A DNA stretch of 64,000 bases from Kitagawia praeruptora (Eukaryota > Streptophyta > Magnoliopsida > Apiales > Apiaceae), in contig CM075345.1 of assembly GCA_037693485.1 (NCBI GenBank), forward strand, positions 6,093,501 to 6,157,500, read 5' to 3'. Made by a program: the position numbers and the translations under genes. Position 1 is the stretch's first letter. Each line of letters begins with the position of its first letter. The notes under the pieces were generated by a model. The model ran no database searches and was not told where the DNA came from. It worked only from the letters and a program-made list of their open reading frames with translations. Below, in pieces: positions 20,572 through 31,075 of the stretch.

Positions 20572-21727
20572 TGTTGGTCCAGGAAAGTATTGCAGAAGGG
20601 GGGTTGAATGCAATACTAATAAATTTCAAAAACTATTTCAACAACTTAAATAGAATTTGTGATTTATTAGTAGAAGAAATGCAAACACAAGTAAAATCAA
20701 ATACGAGGATTTCACAAAATAAAAGTTTTATTTATTTTGCAAAGTTTTGCTACAACCTTGAGAAAATAAATCTCAAGCTACAAAGACTCAAGAGATTACA
20801 GTTGTTGAGTTGTATAATGTATAAGTAGAATGCTCTATTTATAGAGTGATAATCTACTGTACTATCACCATCAACATGGGTTGTCAAGTTGCTGTTATAT
20901 TCCTTTTGCAGCTCATTCCATGATTTATTCCCATGTGATCAGCACAAAGTAACTTAAAGATGCTTTCCACATTTGAGCCACCCAGATCTAGCCGTATTCA
21001 ATTTTATCTGTTCTAGACTTTACAGGTTGTTCCATGTGATCTCTTGAGCTTCAGTTATAGACTTTCCAAGCTTGCTGTAAAGGTTGAATATTACAACACG
21101 CCTGCTTCTTTTGAACATATACTCTGTCGTTTAATTTGACTTAGAAAATTCCTAAATCAAGCTGATTCTATATGACAGTATGTTTGCCACAAAGTTTGCT
21201 GTCAATAGATTATGCTTTGGTTGACAGTATGAATTTCCCGCAGATATTACTGTCAAGAATTTTGCTTTGGTTGACAGTATGAATTTCCCGCAGAGATTGC
21301 TGTCAAGAGTTGTGCTTTGATTGACAGCATGTTTTTCCCGCAGAGATTGCTGTCAGGAATTCCAAACTTACTGTCGCAGACTATATATCAAAGTTGCTGT
21401 CATTAGAATCTCCGCCAATGTTGCTGTCAAGTTGAAACTTGCTGTCGACTTCGTGAAACTTGCTGTCGACCTAGGCAACATTATGTTTCCTTGTAACCTT
21501 ACTGTCAGGGCTTGACAGTAACTTTTATTCCTTCTGTCGAACTTATGTATTTCTTGAGGCTTGAACATAATCGAACTTCTTCCAAGAATTACACTTATTA
21601 CATGACAGTATTTATTTAAATTACAAGAATACATTTCAGGCTATGACAGTATGTTCTACTTAGTAAAAACTAAGTATACCAATAAAACTAGTTAAGTTGT
21701 CTATTCCATCACCCATAAATCCCAACA
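20572..21727 (-). repeat. 5' LTR of the Copia element
   Basis: Transcription would start here on the minus strand. The TATA box lies at about 20843-20835, so U3 would occupy about 21727-20840 and R-U5 about 20810-20572. The same 14 TGACAG/CTGTCA motifs lie upstream of the TATA box, where enhancer elements are expected. A 64- and an 85-codon ORF inside the LTR appear in both copies and are not supported as genes. Confidence 0.95.
20835..20843 (-). promoter_or_regulatory. LTR TATA box (also at 7925-7933)
   Basis: Minus-strand TATAAATAG, preceded by AT-rich sequence and followed about 270 bp later by the LTR end. It is positioned as the core promoter of the genomic RNA. Confidence 0.6.
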
Positions 21728-22441
21728 CATGTTCTAGGTGAAAAAGATAATTGATTAGTTTATAGTAATTATTATTTAATTAAGTTATTTTACTAAATAC
21801 AATTGCACGTAATATTTTTATAAAAGGAAAAAGTTAATGTTGCCCGTGATATTTCTAATAAAAGAACGATTTTAGTTAGAAAAGATGATATGTTTTAGCT
21901 GAAAAAGGTAATCGGTAACTATTAATATTAAATATTATTATTTTATTTTATTAAATAGAAGCATCCTTAATATAATTGGAAAAAGTGAGATTTTAGTTAG
22001 AGAAAATAGAAAGGTAACGTAAAAATTAAAAAGATGGCATGATTTATGTGAAAAAAGTTAATTGATTAGCTTATAATAATTATAATTTAATTATGTCATT
22101 TTACTAAATAAAATTGATCATAGTTTTTAGAAAATGAGAAATTAATGTTGCCAGTGATATTTCTAGAAAAAAAGGGATTTAATTAGAAAAAATAGAAAGA
22201 AGATCCATTTTAGCAGAAAAGGTAATCGTTTAATTATTAGTATTATAATATTTTTATTTTTTTTTTTTAAATAGAAACGTCTGTGATATAATTGGAAAAA
22301 GAAAGGTTTTAGTAAGAAAAAAGAAAAAAGGTAACCGTGCATGATATAATTGGAAAAAGAGATATGTTAGTTAGAGAAAAGAGAACGTGTTTTGGGTGAA
22401 AAGTGTAATTGATTAGTTAATAGTAATTATAATATAATTAT

Positions 22442-23760
22442 GTTATTTTATTAAAAAAACTGCTCAAACTATTTTATTAAATAGAGAAATTTTAGTTAAA
22501 TAAAATGTAAAAGTTATTCTATTTTACCTGAAAAAGGAAATTATTTAGTTGTTGAAAAATAGAAAAGGTAATATGTTTAACTTGAAAAGGGAAATTGATT
22601 AATAAAGGAAAAATTTTAGTTAGATAAAATATAAAAGAATATTGTATTTTACCTGAAAAAGGAAATTATTGAAATTTTAGTTAAATAAAATGTAAAAGAT
22701 ATTCTATTTCATCTGAAAAAGAAAATTATTTAGTTATTCAGAAAAGGGAATATGTTTAACTTGAAAAGGGAAATTGATTAATAAAGGAAAAATTTTAGTT
22801 AGATAAAACATAAAAGAATAGTGTATTTTACCTGGAAATGAAAATTATTTAATTCTTGAAAAATAGAAAAGATAATATGTTTAACCTCAAGAAGGAAATT
22901 GATTAGTTAATAGATCTGTAATTGAGCAAGGGTAAATAAGTAAAATCAATAGGTAGAGAAATTTTAGTTTAATAAAATGTAAAAGATATTCTATTTTACT
23001 TGAAAAAAGGAAATTATTTAGTTGTTGAAAAATAGAAAATGTTATATGTTTAACTTGAAAAGGGAAATTGATTAATAAAGGAAAAATTTTAGTTTGATAA
23101 AATATAAAAGAATATTGTATTTTACCTGAAAAAAAGGAAATTATTGAAATTTTAGTTAAATAAAATGTAAAAGATATTATATTTTACCTGAAAAAACAAA
23201 TTATTTAGTTATTGAAAAATAGAAAAGATAATATGTTTAACTTTTAAAGGGAAATTGATTAATAAAGGAAAAATTGTAGTTAGATAAAATATAAAAGAAG
23301 ATAATATGTTTAACCTCAAGAAGGAAATTGATTAGTTAATAGATCTGTAATTGAGCAAGGGTAAATAAGTAAAATCAATAGGTAGAGAAATTTTAGTTTA
23401 ATAAAATGTCAAAGATATTCTTTTTTACTTGAAAAAAGGAAATTATTTAGTTGTTGAAAAATAGAAAATGTAATAAGTTTAACTTGAAAAGGGAAATTGA
23501 TTAATAAAGGAAAAATTTTAGTTTGATAAAATATAAAAGAATATTGTATTTTACCTGAAAAAAGGAAATTATTGAAATTTTAGTTAAATAAAATGTAAAA
23601 GATATTCTATTTTACCTGAAAAAGCAAATTATTTAGTTAGTGAAAAATAGAAAAGATAATATGTTTAACTTTTAAAGGGAAATTGATTAATAAAGAAAAA
23701 ATTGTAGTTAAATAAAATATAAAAGAAGATAATATGTTTAACCTCAAGAAGGAAAGTAAT
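22442..23760. repeat. Tandem array inside the Helitron, period about 429 bp with internal sub-repeats
   Basis: GATAATATGTTTAACCTCAA recurs at 22871, 23300 and 23728 (429 and 428 bp apart), with the accompanying AGATCTGTAATTGAGCAAGG block in the first two. Within each unit a shorter motif (AAATTTTAGTTAAATAAAAT ... TTTTACCTGAAAAAGG) repeats twice. Non-coding. Confidence 0.8.
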
Positions 23761-23903
23761 TGAGTAAGGGTAAATAAGTAAAATCAATAGGTTAGTAATT
23801 GGATGCAAGGGTAATTAGGTAAATTCAATGGGTACCAACCAACCGACCAACCAAACTTTTAATGTTTCGGAATTTATATAATAGTATAGATTGGTATAAA
23901 ATG

Positions 23904-24093
23904 AGCTGGGATCCTCTGTCCCCTTCGTCCGTGTCTCCTTTGTGTCCCCTGTTGTTTTTAATATAAAAAAAATGTTCTTATGGAGCCCATTTTTATTATT
24001 TATTAAAATGGGCCTCGCAGGGCACTATTTTTGTACTAAAAAGAGCAGGGGACACAAGAGGGACACAGAGGAGGGGACAGAGGATCCGGACCC
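23904..24093. mobile_element. MULE-type MITE (190 bp)
   Basis: The ends AGCTGGGATCCTCTGTCCCC and CAGAGGATCCGGACCC form inverted repeats. GTATAAAATG is directly duplicated (23894-23903 and 24094-24103). Same family as 6144-6330, in opposite orientation. It inserted just outside the Helitron terminus at 23890. Confidence 0.85.
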
Positions 24094-24103
24094 GTATAAA
24101 ATG

Positions 24104-24373
24104 CCATTGGCCATCCACAAAACAAATAAGAGTACTTGTTGACTTGTTGCGGTGCTCGATGTGTGCCTCAAACGGAGCGCAGTGTCATTAATAAGAAGAG
24201 CTTAACAGGCACGGGTATTGTTCATTTTAAATCAATTCAAATACATTGCAAAATTCATCACGAAACTAGTAGAATTCTATTCATCATTTTGATACGCAAG
24301 GATTTCTTGAAAAGACAAATCTCGCATCATGTTTTCTCAAATTGGCCAAATCTTTTGAAGAAATCTATATCTA
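24104..24373. other. Spacer between MITE and Helitron, no gene
   Basis: Short open frames only. No recognisable product, repeat or RNA. Confidence 0.35.
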
Positions 24374-25334
24374 TCTATATATTAGTATAAAGGCTTTTGC
24401 TCCATAAAAAACACTCTTATATAACAAACAATAAAAAACACTATAAAATCATTTATTCCAATAGATCCATTGGCCCCGCCAGGGGTACCCAATACAAAAA
24501 GTTCTTATTTTTTTAGGCTCTATCCATCCAGAAAAAAAAAAAAAATTGAAAATTTTACTGTTCATGATGACGTCACTGATGACGTCATCGATGAACAGTA
24601 AATTTTCATTTTTTTTTTGCTGGATGGATAGAGCCTAAAAAAATAAGAACTTTTTGTATTGGGTGGCCCCGCTAGGGGCAATGGATCTATTAGATATGAG
24701 GTGTTTTTTGTTGTTTGTTATATAAGGTGTTTGCTATGGAGTCCAACCCTTAGTATAAATTAGTGATATTCCAAGGTTTGATATCTATATTTAGGTTTTG
24801 ACAAGATTTTGTATTGATTTTGATCCACTTGATAATTCATTTTTATATTATAAATATTAGTGGATACCCCTTAATTAACTAAGGTTTGATATCCATATTT
24901 AGGTTTAGACAAAATTTTTTATTGATTTTGAACCACTGGATAATCCATTTTTTGGTTTGATATGGGAAATATTCAAATTCATTATTTAATCCATTGTTAA
25001 TTAAAGAAAGTTGGTATACAAATTTAAATACTATTAATATTTCTCTTAATATTTATGGTAAGATTATTAATGAAAATTTGAATAAATCTTTTAATTTTTG
25101 TAAGCTTATTAATACATATTATCACAATATAGAAAATCTAAATAATTTTATCTTTGATTGCATTTTTTATAATATAGAACAATATTATTTTATTAATATT
25201 ATTTCTTTTAATATTAATTTATTTGATCTTAAATATAAAGTTATTTTCTTTATTTAATCATTATTATTATATATCATAATTATTATGAAATTTAAATTTA
25301 AACTACCGTGTACGTAGTACGGGCTATAATCTAA
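24374..25334 (+). mobile_element. Helitron interrupted by a MULE-type foldback MITE
   Basis: 5' end TCTATATATTAGTATAAA at 24374 after A. 3' end is a degenerate hairpin (CGTGTACGTAGTACGGG), then CTATAATCTAA|T at 25331-25334. Without the MITE and one duplication copy it is about 593 bp and aligns over its length with the uninterrupted relative at 38790-39300. Confidence 0.75.
24392..24749. mobile_element. MULE-type foldback MITE (358 bp) with two TGACGTCA sites at its centre
   Basis: The element is almost entirely one inverted repeat with arms of about 170 bp, containing GCTCTATCCATCCAG and its complement. It starts GGCTTTTGCTCCATA, ends GAGTCCAACCC, and is flanked by the 10-bp duplication TTAGTATAAA (24382-24391 and 24750-24759). 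The loop region holds TGACGTCA at 24568-24575 and 24580-24587, a perfect bZIP/CRE-type palindrome. Confidence 0.8.
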
Positions 25335-25449
25335 TTCATAAATAAAAATTTGAAACTCCCCGTTTCAAATTACTATAAAAGCTTTGGATTATGTTTTTTT
25401 CGTATAACTAAATTTATATATCTTATAAATAAATATTTATTTTAAAAAA

Positions 25450-25545
25450 TTTCGGAATAAGCGGGAATCGAATCCACAACCTTAAATGACAAAAGATAAA
25501 TTTTAATCACTTAAACTATTTAATCACGCTCCTGTCTCGATCATG
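25450..25545 (-). repeat. tRNA-derived SINE-like segment
   Basis: On the minus strand a box A-like TAGTTTAAGTGATTAA is followed by the box B-like GGATTCGATTCCC (25462-25474). No long 3' tail or duplication was found. The rest of 25335-25703 is AT-rich and featureless. Confidence 0.4.
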
Positions 25546-25703
25546 TTGATCTAATTTGTTCAAAAATCTTTGATCTTATTAATTAATTATACCAATTAAA
25601 TATTAATATGTTGGAAAAAAATCTTAAATATGTTAATGTTTTAATTTAAATTCAAAAATTTTTATTCGTGAACAACATAAATTGAATTGGATGATATTTA
25701 GTA

Positions 25704-25985
25704 CTCCCTCCGTCCCACAATACAAGTATCTTTTGAGAGAATTTTTTTTCCCATAATACATGTCCATTTTCAATTTTCAATGTAAATTTGTGATAATTTT
25801 CCTAAACTACCCTTTTTGAAAATTGTATAGGAATTAATGAGGAATGACCAAGAGTATAAAATAGCTCATGTTTTTAAAAGTCAATGCATTTATAATGGAC
25901 ATAAGAAGAAATATATCATCTAATTAATATTTTCTTAAGATGCGTAATTTTTTCAAAAAAGACTTGTATTATGGGACGGAGGGAG
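25704..25985. mobile_element. Stowaway MITE (282 bp)
   Basis: CTCCCTCCGTCCCACAATAC at the left end and the inverted GGGACGGAGGGAG at the right, flanked by TA dinucleotides (25702-25703, 25986-25987). This is the Tc1/mariner Stowaway signature. Confidence 0.9.
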
Positions 25986-26263
25986 TATTGTTGAATAAAA
26001 ATATCAACATCCTCCAAAACCATACTCCTTATGTTTGGTACTCCAATATTTGACGTTTAATTTTTTTTACATACATTTTAAAGTGTTTTGATTGCATAGA
26101 TAAAAAATATACTTTCAATTTTTTTCATTGTAAATAAAAGTATATAATTGTTATTTTAGTTTTAAAAAATGTTACAAAAATAAATTTTTTAGCTATAAAA
26201 TCAATATATATTAAAATGTGTGGGAAAAAAAGTCAAACAACAAACAATACGAAATAGAAAGTA

Positions 26264-26782
26264 CTCCCTCCGTCCCGTTGGGTTCTTTTGGAGGGGGACA
26301 CGGTGACCAAGACAATGTTTAAAAAATGAGTAAAGTTAGATGAAAAGTGGGTAAAGTGGTGGGACCCATCAATATTTAATACTCCCTCCGGTCCATTATA
26401 TAAGGCATTTGACTTTTCTGCACGTAACTTTAAGTGCTTTGAATACATAGTTAAAATTATTATTTTTAAAAATTTCTTTTTCTAAATAAAAATTAAAATA
26501 TTATATTTTTATTCAAAAAAAAGAAAAATTACAAAATAATTATTTTAGCTATGTAGTCAAAGCACCTAAAGTTACGTGTAGAAAAGTCAAATGCCATATA
26601 TAATGGACTAGAGGGAGTAATATATTTGAGATAGTAAAGTAAAGTAGTGGGTGTAATAGTGTTTTTTATAATTAAATATGAGATAGTGGGGGAAAGTAGT
26701 GGAGAAAACTTACTATTTTTGATATGTAAAGAAATGAATTGGACGTCCAAAAATAGAAATCGTAAAGAATTCATCGAGGGAA
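26264..26782. mobile_element. Stowaway-like MITE containing a second Stowaway
   Basis: Left end CTCCCTCCGTCCCGTTGGG after TA at 26262-26263. The right end is a degenerate GAGGGAA before TA at 26783. The two parts on either side of the inner copy share AGTAGTGGG/GTAAAGTGGTGGG phrases. Confidence 0.6.
26382..26617. mobile_element. Inner Stowaway MITE (236 bp)
   Basis: CTCCCTCCGGTCCATTATAT and the inverted ATATAATGGACTAGAGGGAG, flanked by TA at both ends. The arms pair over most of their length (GTCAAATGCC, AAGTTACGTG). It sits inside 26264-26782. Confidence 0.9.
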
Positions 26783-26811
26783 TATTAAATTTAGGTAGTA
26801 GGTATAGTAAC

Positions 26812-26867
26812 TGACGCATGAACGCAAAGAGATGATTAATGACGCATGAACGCAAAGAGATGATTAA
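26812..26867. repeat. 28-bp perfect tandem duplication
   Basis: TGACGCATGAACGCAAAGAG plus GATGATTAA is repeated twice head to tail (period 28). A SINE-like box B word (CGGATTCGATTCTCG) follows at about 26901. Confidence 0.8.
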
Positions 26868-27234
26868 AATGGTAAAAACTTATATCTTATCATTTCAAAT
26901 TCGGATTCGATTCTCGTATATATTAAAAAAATTTGAGAATGTATACTCAATTGTGAAATTTATAAACCTATATAGTAAGTCTAATTATTTTTTTAAAAAA
27001 ATCTTAGGTGTACTACTACTCTAGTACTCTACTCCTATATTTTTGGCAAGAGGCAATAATAAATAAAAAGTTGAAGAAACAGAGTGTTAAAGTCAAAAAT
27101 CGTGTGTACTTGGACCAAGGTCTACGAGGGGGAATTAATTATTTTAACAAATATAAAGGCAGAGCTATGGGGGGAGTAAATTGAATTAAATGAAATAGCA
27201 TGGGAAACTCCTTCAATTTAGCAAACATATTGTC

Positions 27235-27400
27235 AGGGTGGTCGGGGAAACTTTTTCCGTCCTAACTTTTCAACTTATTTTTACAATTTATTAAATCTCA
27301 AATATATATTAAATACTTGTATAAAAAATTATAAAAATATAAATTTTTTATCCGAAAATAAATCGATAAGCTCTTAAGATAAGGTGTGCCAAACAGGCAC
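27235..27400. mobile_element. Tourist/Harbinger-like MITE (copy 2)
   Basis: Shares AACTTTTTCC, TTATTAAATCTCAAATATA and ATCCGAAAATAA with 4689-4907 and ends in CCAAACAGGCAC. The left boundary is approximate. Confidence 0.5.
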
Positions 27401-28857
27401 TATAATTTGAGGAGTTAGAAACTTAAAATCAGGTTAGTGTGTTTCTTCATGTAACTTGAGTTATACGTGATTCGTTACATTCTCTCGTTTAAAATTTGAT
27501 TCCAAGTTCATGCTAGCTTTTTTGTCCTTTTTCTTTAAGAATACAATAGACAAAGTTATTAAATCTCATAGGTTAGACCAAAATAAATATCACATTTTAT
27601 TTTTTTTGAGAAATGACGACAAACCGATTGATAAACAAATTTATTACCACTAAAATCTAACAACGTGTTCCGATCCGATTTTTAAAGGGGGATGAAAACA
27701 AATGCCAAATGAAGGGAAAAGGAATAATAGAATTTTTACTTTTATTCATGTTCCCGCATTTTTTTTAAGGAGAGAAGCAATTGAAAAAAAAAATCAAAAT
27801 TTTTACTCCAAAAATAACATGTAATTGAAATTAAGTTGTATGATTACTTAAAAAACATTTGATATTATAATTATACTCTTAATATTTAAATGAAAACTTT
27901 TAAATTTAAAAATTGAATTGTAATATATAATTTTTTCACTCGAGAACATGTTTATAAAATCATTTTTGTTTTATAATTTTTTAAGCTCGGCAGCAAGTAA
28001 GCAAAACATATTATAGTACTTTTTTTTTTTTTTGAAACCACATATTATAGTACTTTTCTTTTCAGTTTCCTACTCTCACATCAAAAGGGACCCTTTTTTT
28101 TTTTTTTTATTAACTTTAATTTATAGCCCACCAGTGAGAAGATTGATTGTCTAGAAAACTAAACTACTCATTCTACAAGTAAATTTGGGTATTATTTATT
28201 TATTGTTTTCTATGTATTGTCGGATGAAATATTTTTTTCAACACCTGATGACAACATTTAGTTGATATTTCTACCTGAATATGCCAATCAATAATATGAT
28301 TTTGATATAACATAAAAATGAATCATACCTGCATGACCGGGCACTTTGTTTTTACGGTTAATGCCATCTCATGTCCCTTGCACGATACCATGGTCTCCTC
28401 TTAATGGCCTTTTGTGTCCCATTTCTGATTATGATGGTATACCGACCTTCTTTTCCAAACTAAAATTTTAAAATAGCTAATGTACAGGAAAATTAAGTAT
28501 GTTCATCATGAAATTTTAAGGAAAATCTTTTTTGTTAACCAGGTACAAAACATTACAATTGCAAAAGGGAAGACTCAAACGTTAAGGACAAAAATTGAGT
28601 ACTTAACAAAGAGAACTGGGGCTTAACGAGTTCTACCTCATTTGGAAGTGATCTTATTTTGTGTTTACAAGATTTTGATTTCCCTCCAATATATAATTTG
28701 TTGGGAGATGGACTTACTCCTTATAAATGGCATTCGAAAATTGAGAAATAATTAGCAAAATCAAAACGATAATTGGGAATTCTACAACATGATCAATAGG
28801 TATCCATAGTTCAAAATGTCTGTTTTCAAAAATTTGACCGCATTATTTACGGGATAT
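27401..28857. other. Intergenic AT-rich DNA, no gene
   Basis: Contains poly-T runs (about 28020-28033 and 28090-28109) and short ORFs without recognisable products. I see no RNA gene or bounded mobile element. Confidence 0.4.
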
Positions 28858-29563
28858 GCCTTTGCAAGTGACGTATCCCACGTCACTGTAGCAATCCTCT
28901 TGCCGATGTTTGGAAAAATTTGGGGGTTTCAATTCCGGTACATAAAACGGTATGAAATTGGTATAGACATGTAGAGAATGAATAGACAATTCCAATGGTA
29001 TGTAGAATATGCATGAAAAATTACGGGAGGGAGGTGAACGGATAGATAGAAAAACAATGGCCGGAATCACGATTTTGAAAAGAAGTCGTGAGATCTCGAT
29101 TTTCGGCATTACATATAAAATAAAATTGGTATAAGATTTTAGAGGAGAGGAAAACGATTTGATTGGTATGTAGAATGTGAATGAAAAACGACTAGAAAGG
29201 GGTGAACGAAGAAAATGATAGAAGTCGCCGGCATGAGCTGTGTCTCATTTCTCTGCAAATAAAGAAGACAGTGGATACGCCACTTGCAAATGCGTATCTG
29301 CAGATGGCATTTTTAAGTGGCGTATCTCGAGCTACAGTACATGCCTGACAATGGCGTATCTCCATGTTGCGCTGTTATCATTAGCGTGTCTTCATGACAC
29401 TCCTTTGCCAATAGCGTGTGTCCTTGACATTCCTTTGCCAGTAGCGTAGCGTATCCTGTGGTTATGTTGCGCTGTTATCATTAGCGTGTCTTCATGACAC
29501 TTCTTTGCCAATAGCGTGTTTTCTTGACACTCCTTTGCCAGTAGCGTGTCCCGTGAGTATTTA
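28858..29563. repeat. GCGTATC/AGCGTGTC-rich repeat with a 100-bp tandem unit
   Basis: Words such as GTGACGTATCCCACGTCAC, GTGGCGTATCTC and TAGCGTGTC recur throughout. From 29364 a 100-bp unit (ATGTTGCGCTGTTATCATTA) is duplicated at 29464. Open frames over it are low-complexity by-products. Class unknown. Confidence 0.6.
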
Positions 29564-30057
29564 GGGCCATCCGAATTGGCGGTGGGTATTTTGATTACTC
29601 CCATTTAATTTGTGGGTAGATAGGACCTTCACTCATCAATTTATATGGGAACTAAAACATGTTTTATTATAAATTAGCAAAAAAAACATGTTTTATTATG
29701 ACCAAATCTAATTTATTTATACAAATTATATGTTTTTCATTTCTTTTTAGGTGAAGTGATTTTTAAAAATTTTGTCGTGAATTATTGATATAGTAATTGA
29801 GAATTTATTTTATTGTTTTAGGCGAAGCTGGAGATAAAATTTTGAAAATTTCATGGACTCCAAATTCAAGCTAAACAATAGAAAAACTTTCAAAGTTTGT
29901 TGTATAAAAAATACAATAAATTAATTTTTATTTTAAGACAATACTGTAAATATTAATTAATTTCAAACTCAAATAAAATGTTTTGGCAAAATCTTATTAT
30001 TTAATGGTTATCTATTACAGGCAAAATGGATAAGGCCTTTTGACAAACACTGACTAA
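29564..30057. other. Intergenic, no feature seen
   Basis: AT-rich sequence with no supported ORF, repeat or RNA. Confidence 0.4.
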
Positions 30058-30456
30058 CAGCCTGTTTGGCAAACCTAACTTAAAGCAAAAGCTGGCTTTA
30101 AGTTGTTTTCTGCGTGTTTGGCAACCACGACTTTAAGCCGGTTTTAAGTTAAAAAACTGCTTTAAGTCAGAAGTTCCATTTAGGTACTTTTGACTTATGA
30201 CTTATGACTTATGGAGTTTTTTTTTTTTTTTTTTCTTTTTTCACAATTCTTGTAAAGTTTAAATATTATGATTTTTAAATTTTTTAAAGTCAAATTTGTC
30301 TTTAAATCAAAATTATTAAACCCCCATTTAACTTTAAGTAAAATTACCCAAACACTTTCATTCAACTTAAAGTAAACAACTTCACTTTTTCCTTTAAGTT
30401 AAAAACACCCCCATTAAATCAAAAGTAACTTATTGTAAGCAATCCCAAACACCCTC
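30058..30456. mobile_element. Tourist/Harbinger-like MITE (399 bp)
   Basis: Left CAGCCTGTTTGGC and right inverted CCCAAACACCCTC, flanked by TAA at 30055-30057 and 30457-30459. The interior is rich in CTTTAAGT/ACTTAAAG words that fold back. No ORF. Confidence 0.65.
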
Positions 30457-30550
30457 TAAAATGACATACGTTCTCAGCTCAGTCAGCTTGATTGATACCA
30501 TACGATTGATACCATACGGCATTCGGTTGCAAAATTTTTACCAAATACTA

Positions 30551-31075
30551 CTCCCTCCGTTCCAATGGGATGTTAACGTTTGCCTTTTGCACGGAAATCA
30601 AGATAGTGGGTGTAATATTGTTAAAATAAATGAAGTAGTGGGTGTAATAGTGATTTTATAGCTAAAATAAGTTAAGTAGTGGATGTAATAGTGTAAAGTA
30701 TTGTTAAAATAAGTGAAGTAGTGGGTGTAATAGTGTTAAAACTTACTCCCTCCGTCCCAGCAGATAGTATACATTGGGGGACGGGGGTGTGGCACGCATT
30801 TTAAGGTGCATTTTAAGGATAGTTCCATAACTTATTTTTCCAATTTTCTTTTTTTGTATAAAAATAGGTATGTTATATTTTTATACAAAAAAAGAAAATT
30901 TTAAAAATAAGTTATGGAACTATACTTTATAGGAGTCTTAAAATGCGTGCCAAGCAGTGAAAAAAAACTGTATAGAATCTGATGGGACAGAGGGAGTACT
31001 ATTTTAGGAAATGTTAACAATTTATTAGAACATCCCAAAATAGAAAGTGTTAAGAATCAAATGGGAAGGAGGGGG
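30551..31075. mobile_element. Outer Stowaway MITE, interrupted
   Basis: CTCCCTCCGTTCCAATGGGA after TA (30549-30550), and inverted AATGGGAAGGAGGGGG before TA (31076). The interior repeats AGTAGTGGGTGTAATAGTG three times. A second Stowaway splits it. Confidence 0.7.
30746..30996. mobile_element. Inner Stowaway MITE (251 bp)
   Basis: CTCCCTCCGTCCCAGCAGAT and inverted ATGGGACAGAGGGAG, flanked by TA. The arms pair extensively (AGTTCCATAACTTATTTTT). Nested in 30551-31075. Confidence 0.9.

Larger units (their letters stand above)
7662..21727 (-). mobile_element. Full-length Copia LTR retrotransposon, SIRE/Maximus-like, 14,066 bp
   Basis: Both ends are TGTTGG...CCAACA LTRs of 1156 bp. They sit at a constant 12,910-bp offset with no indel, and look identical by eye. 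CATGT flanks the element (7657-7661 and 21728-21732), the expected 5-bp duplication. In transcription order (minus strand) it has 5' LTR, PBS, gag, an in-frame stop, pol (protease-integrase-RT-RNase H, the Copia order), a 775-bp spacer, a 1641-codon ORF, PPT and 3' LTR. Two Gag zinc knuckles, the large size and an extra 3' ORF suggest the SIRE/Maximus lineage (inference). Identical LTRs imply very recent insertion. Apart from the gag/pol stop, all frames are open, so it is a candidate autonomous element. Confidence 0.95.
7325..23890 (-). mobile_element. Helitron (minus strand) interrupted by a Copia retrotransposon
   Basis: The minus-strand 5' terminus is TCTATACTATTATATAAA at 23890, preceded by A. 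The minus-strand 3' terminus at 7325-7328 is the hairpin CCGTGCATCGCACGG, then GTTTTAAG and CTAG followed by T. These are the A|TC...CTRR|T rules of Helitrons. The two parts (7325-7661 and 21728-23890, about 2.5 kb together) share the phrases GTGAAAAAGATAAT and TTTTAGTTAGA, and join exactly at the Copia target duplication. No Rep/helicase ORF is present, so it is non-autonomous. Confidence 0.75.
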
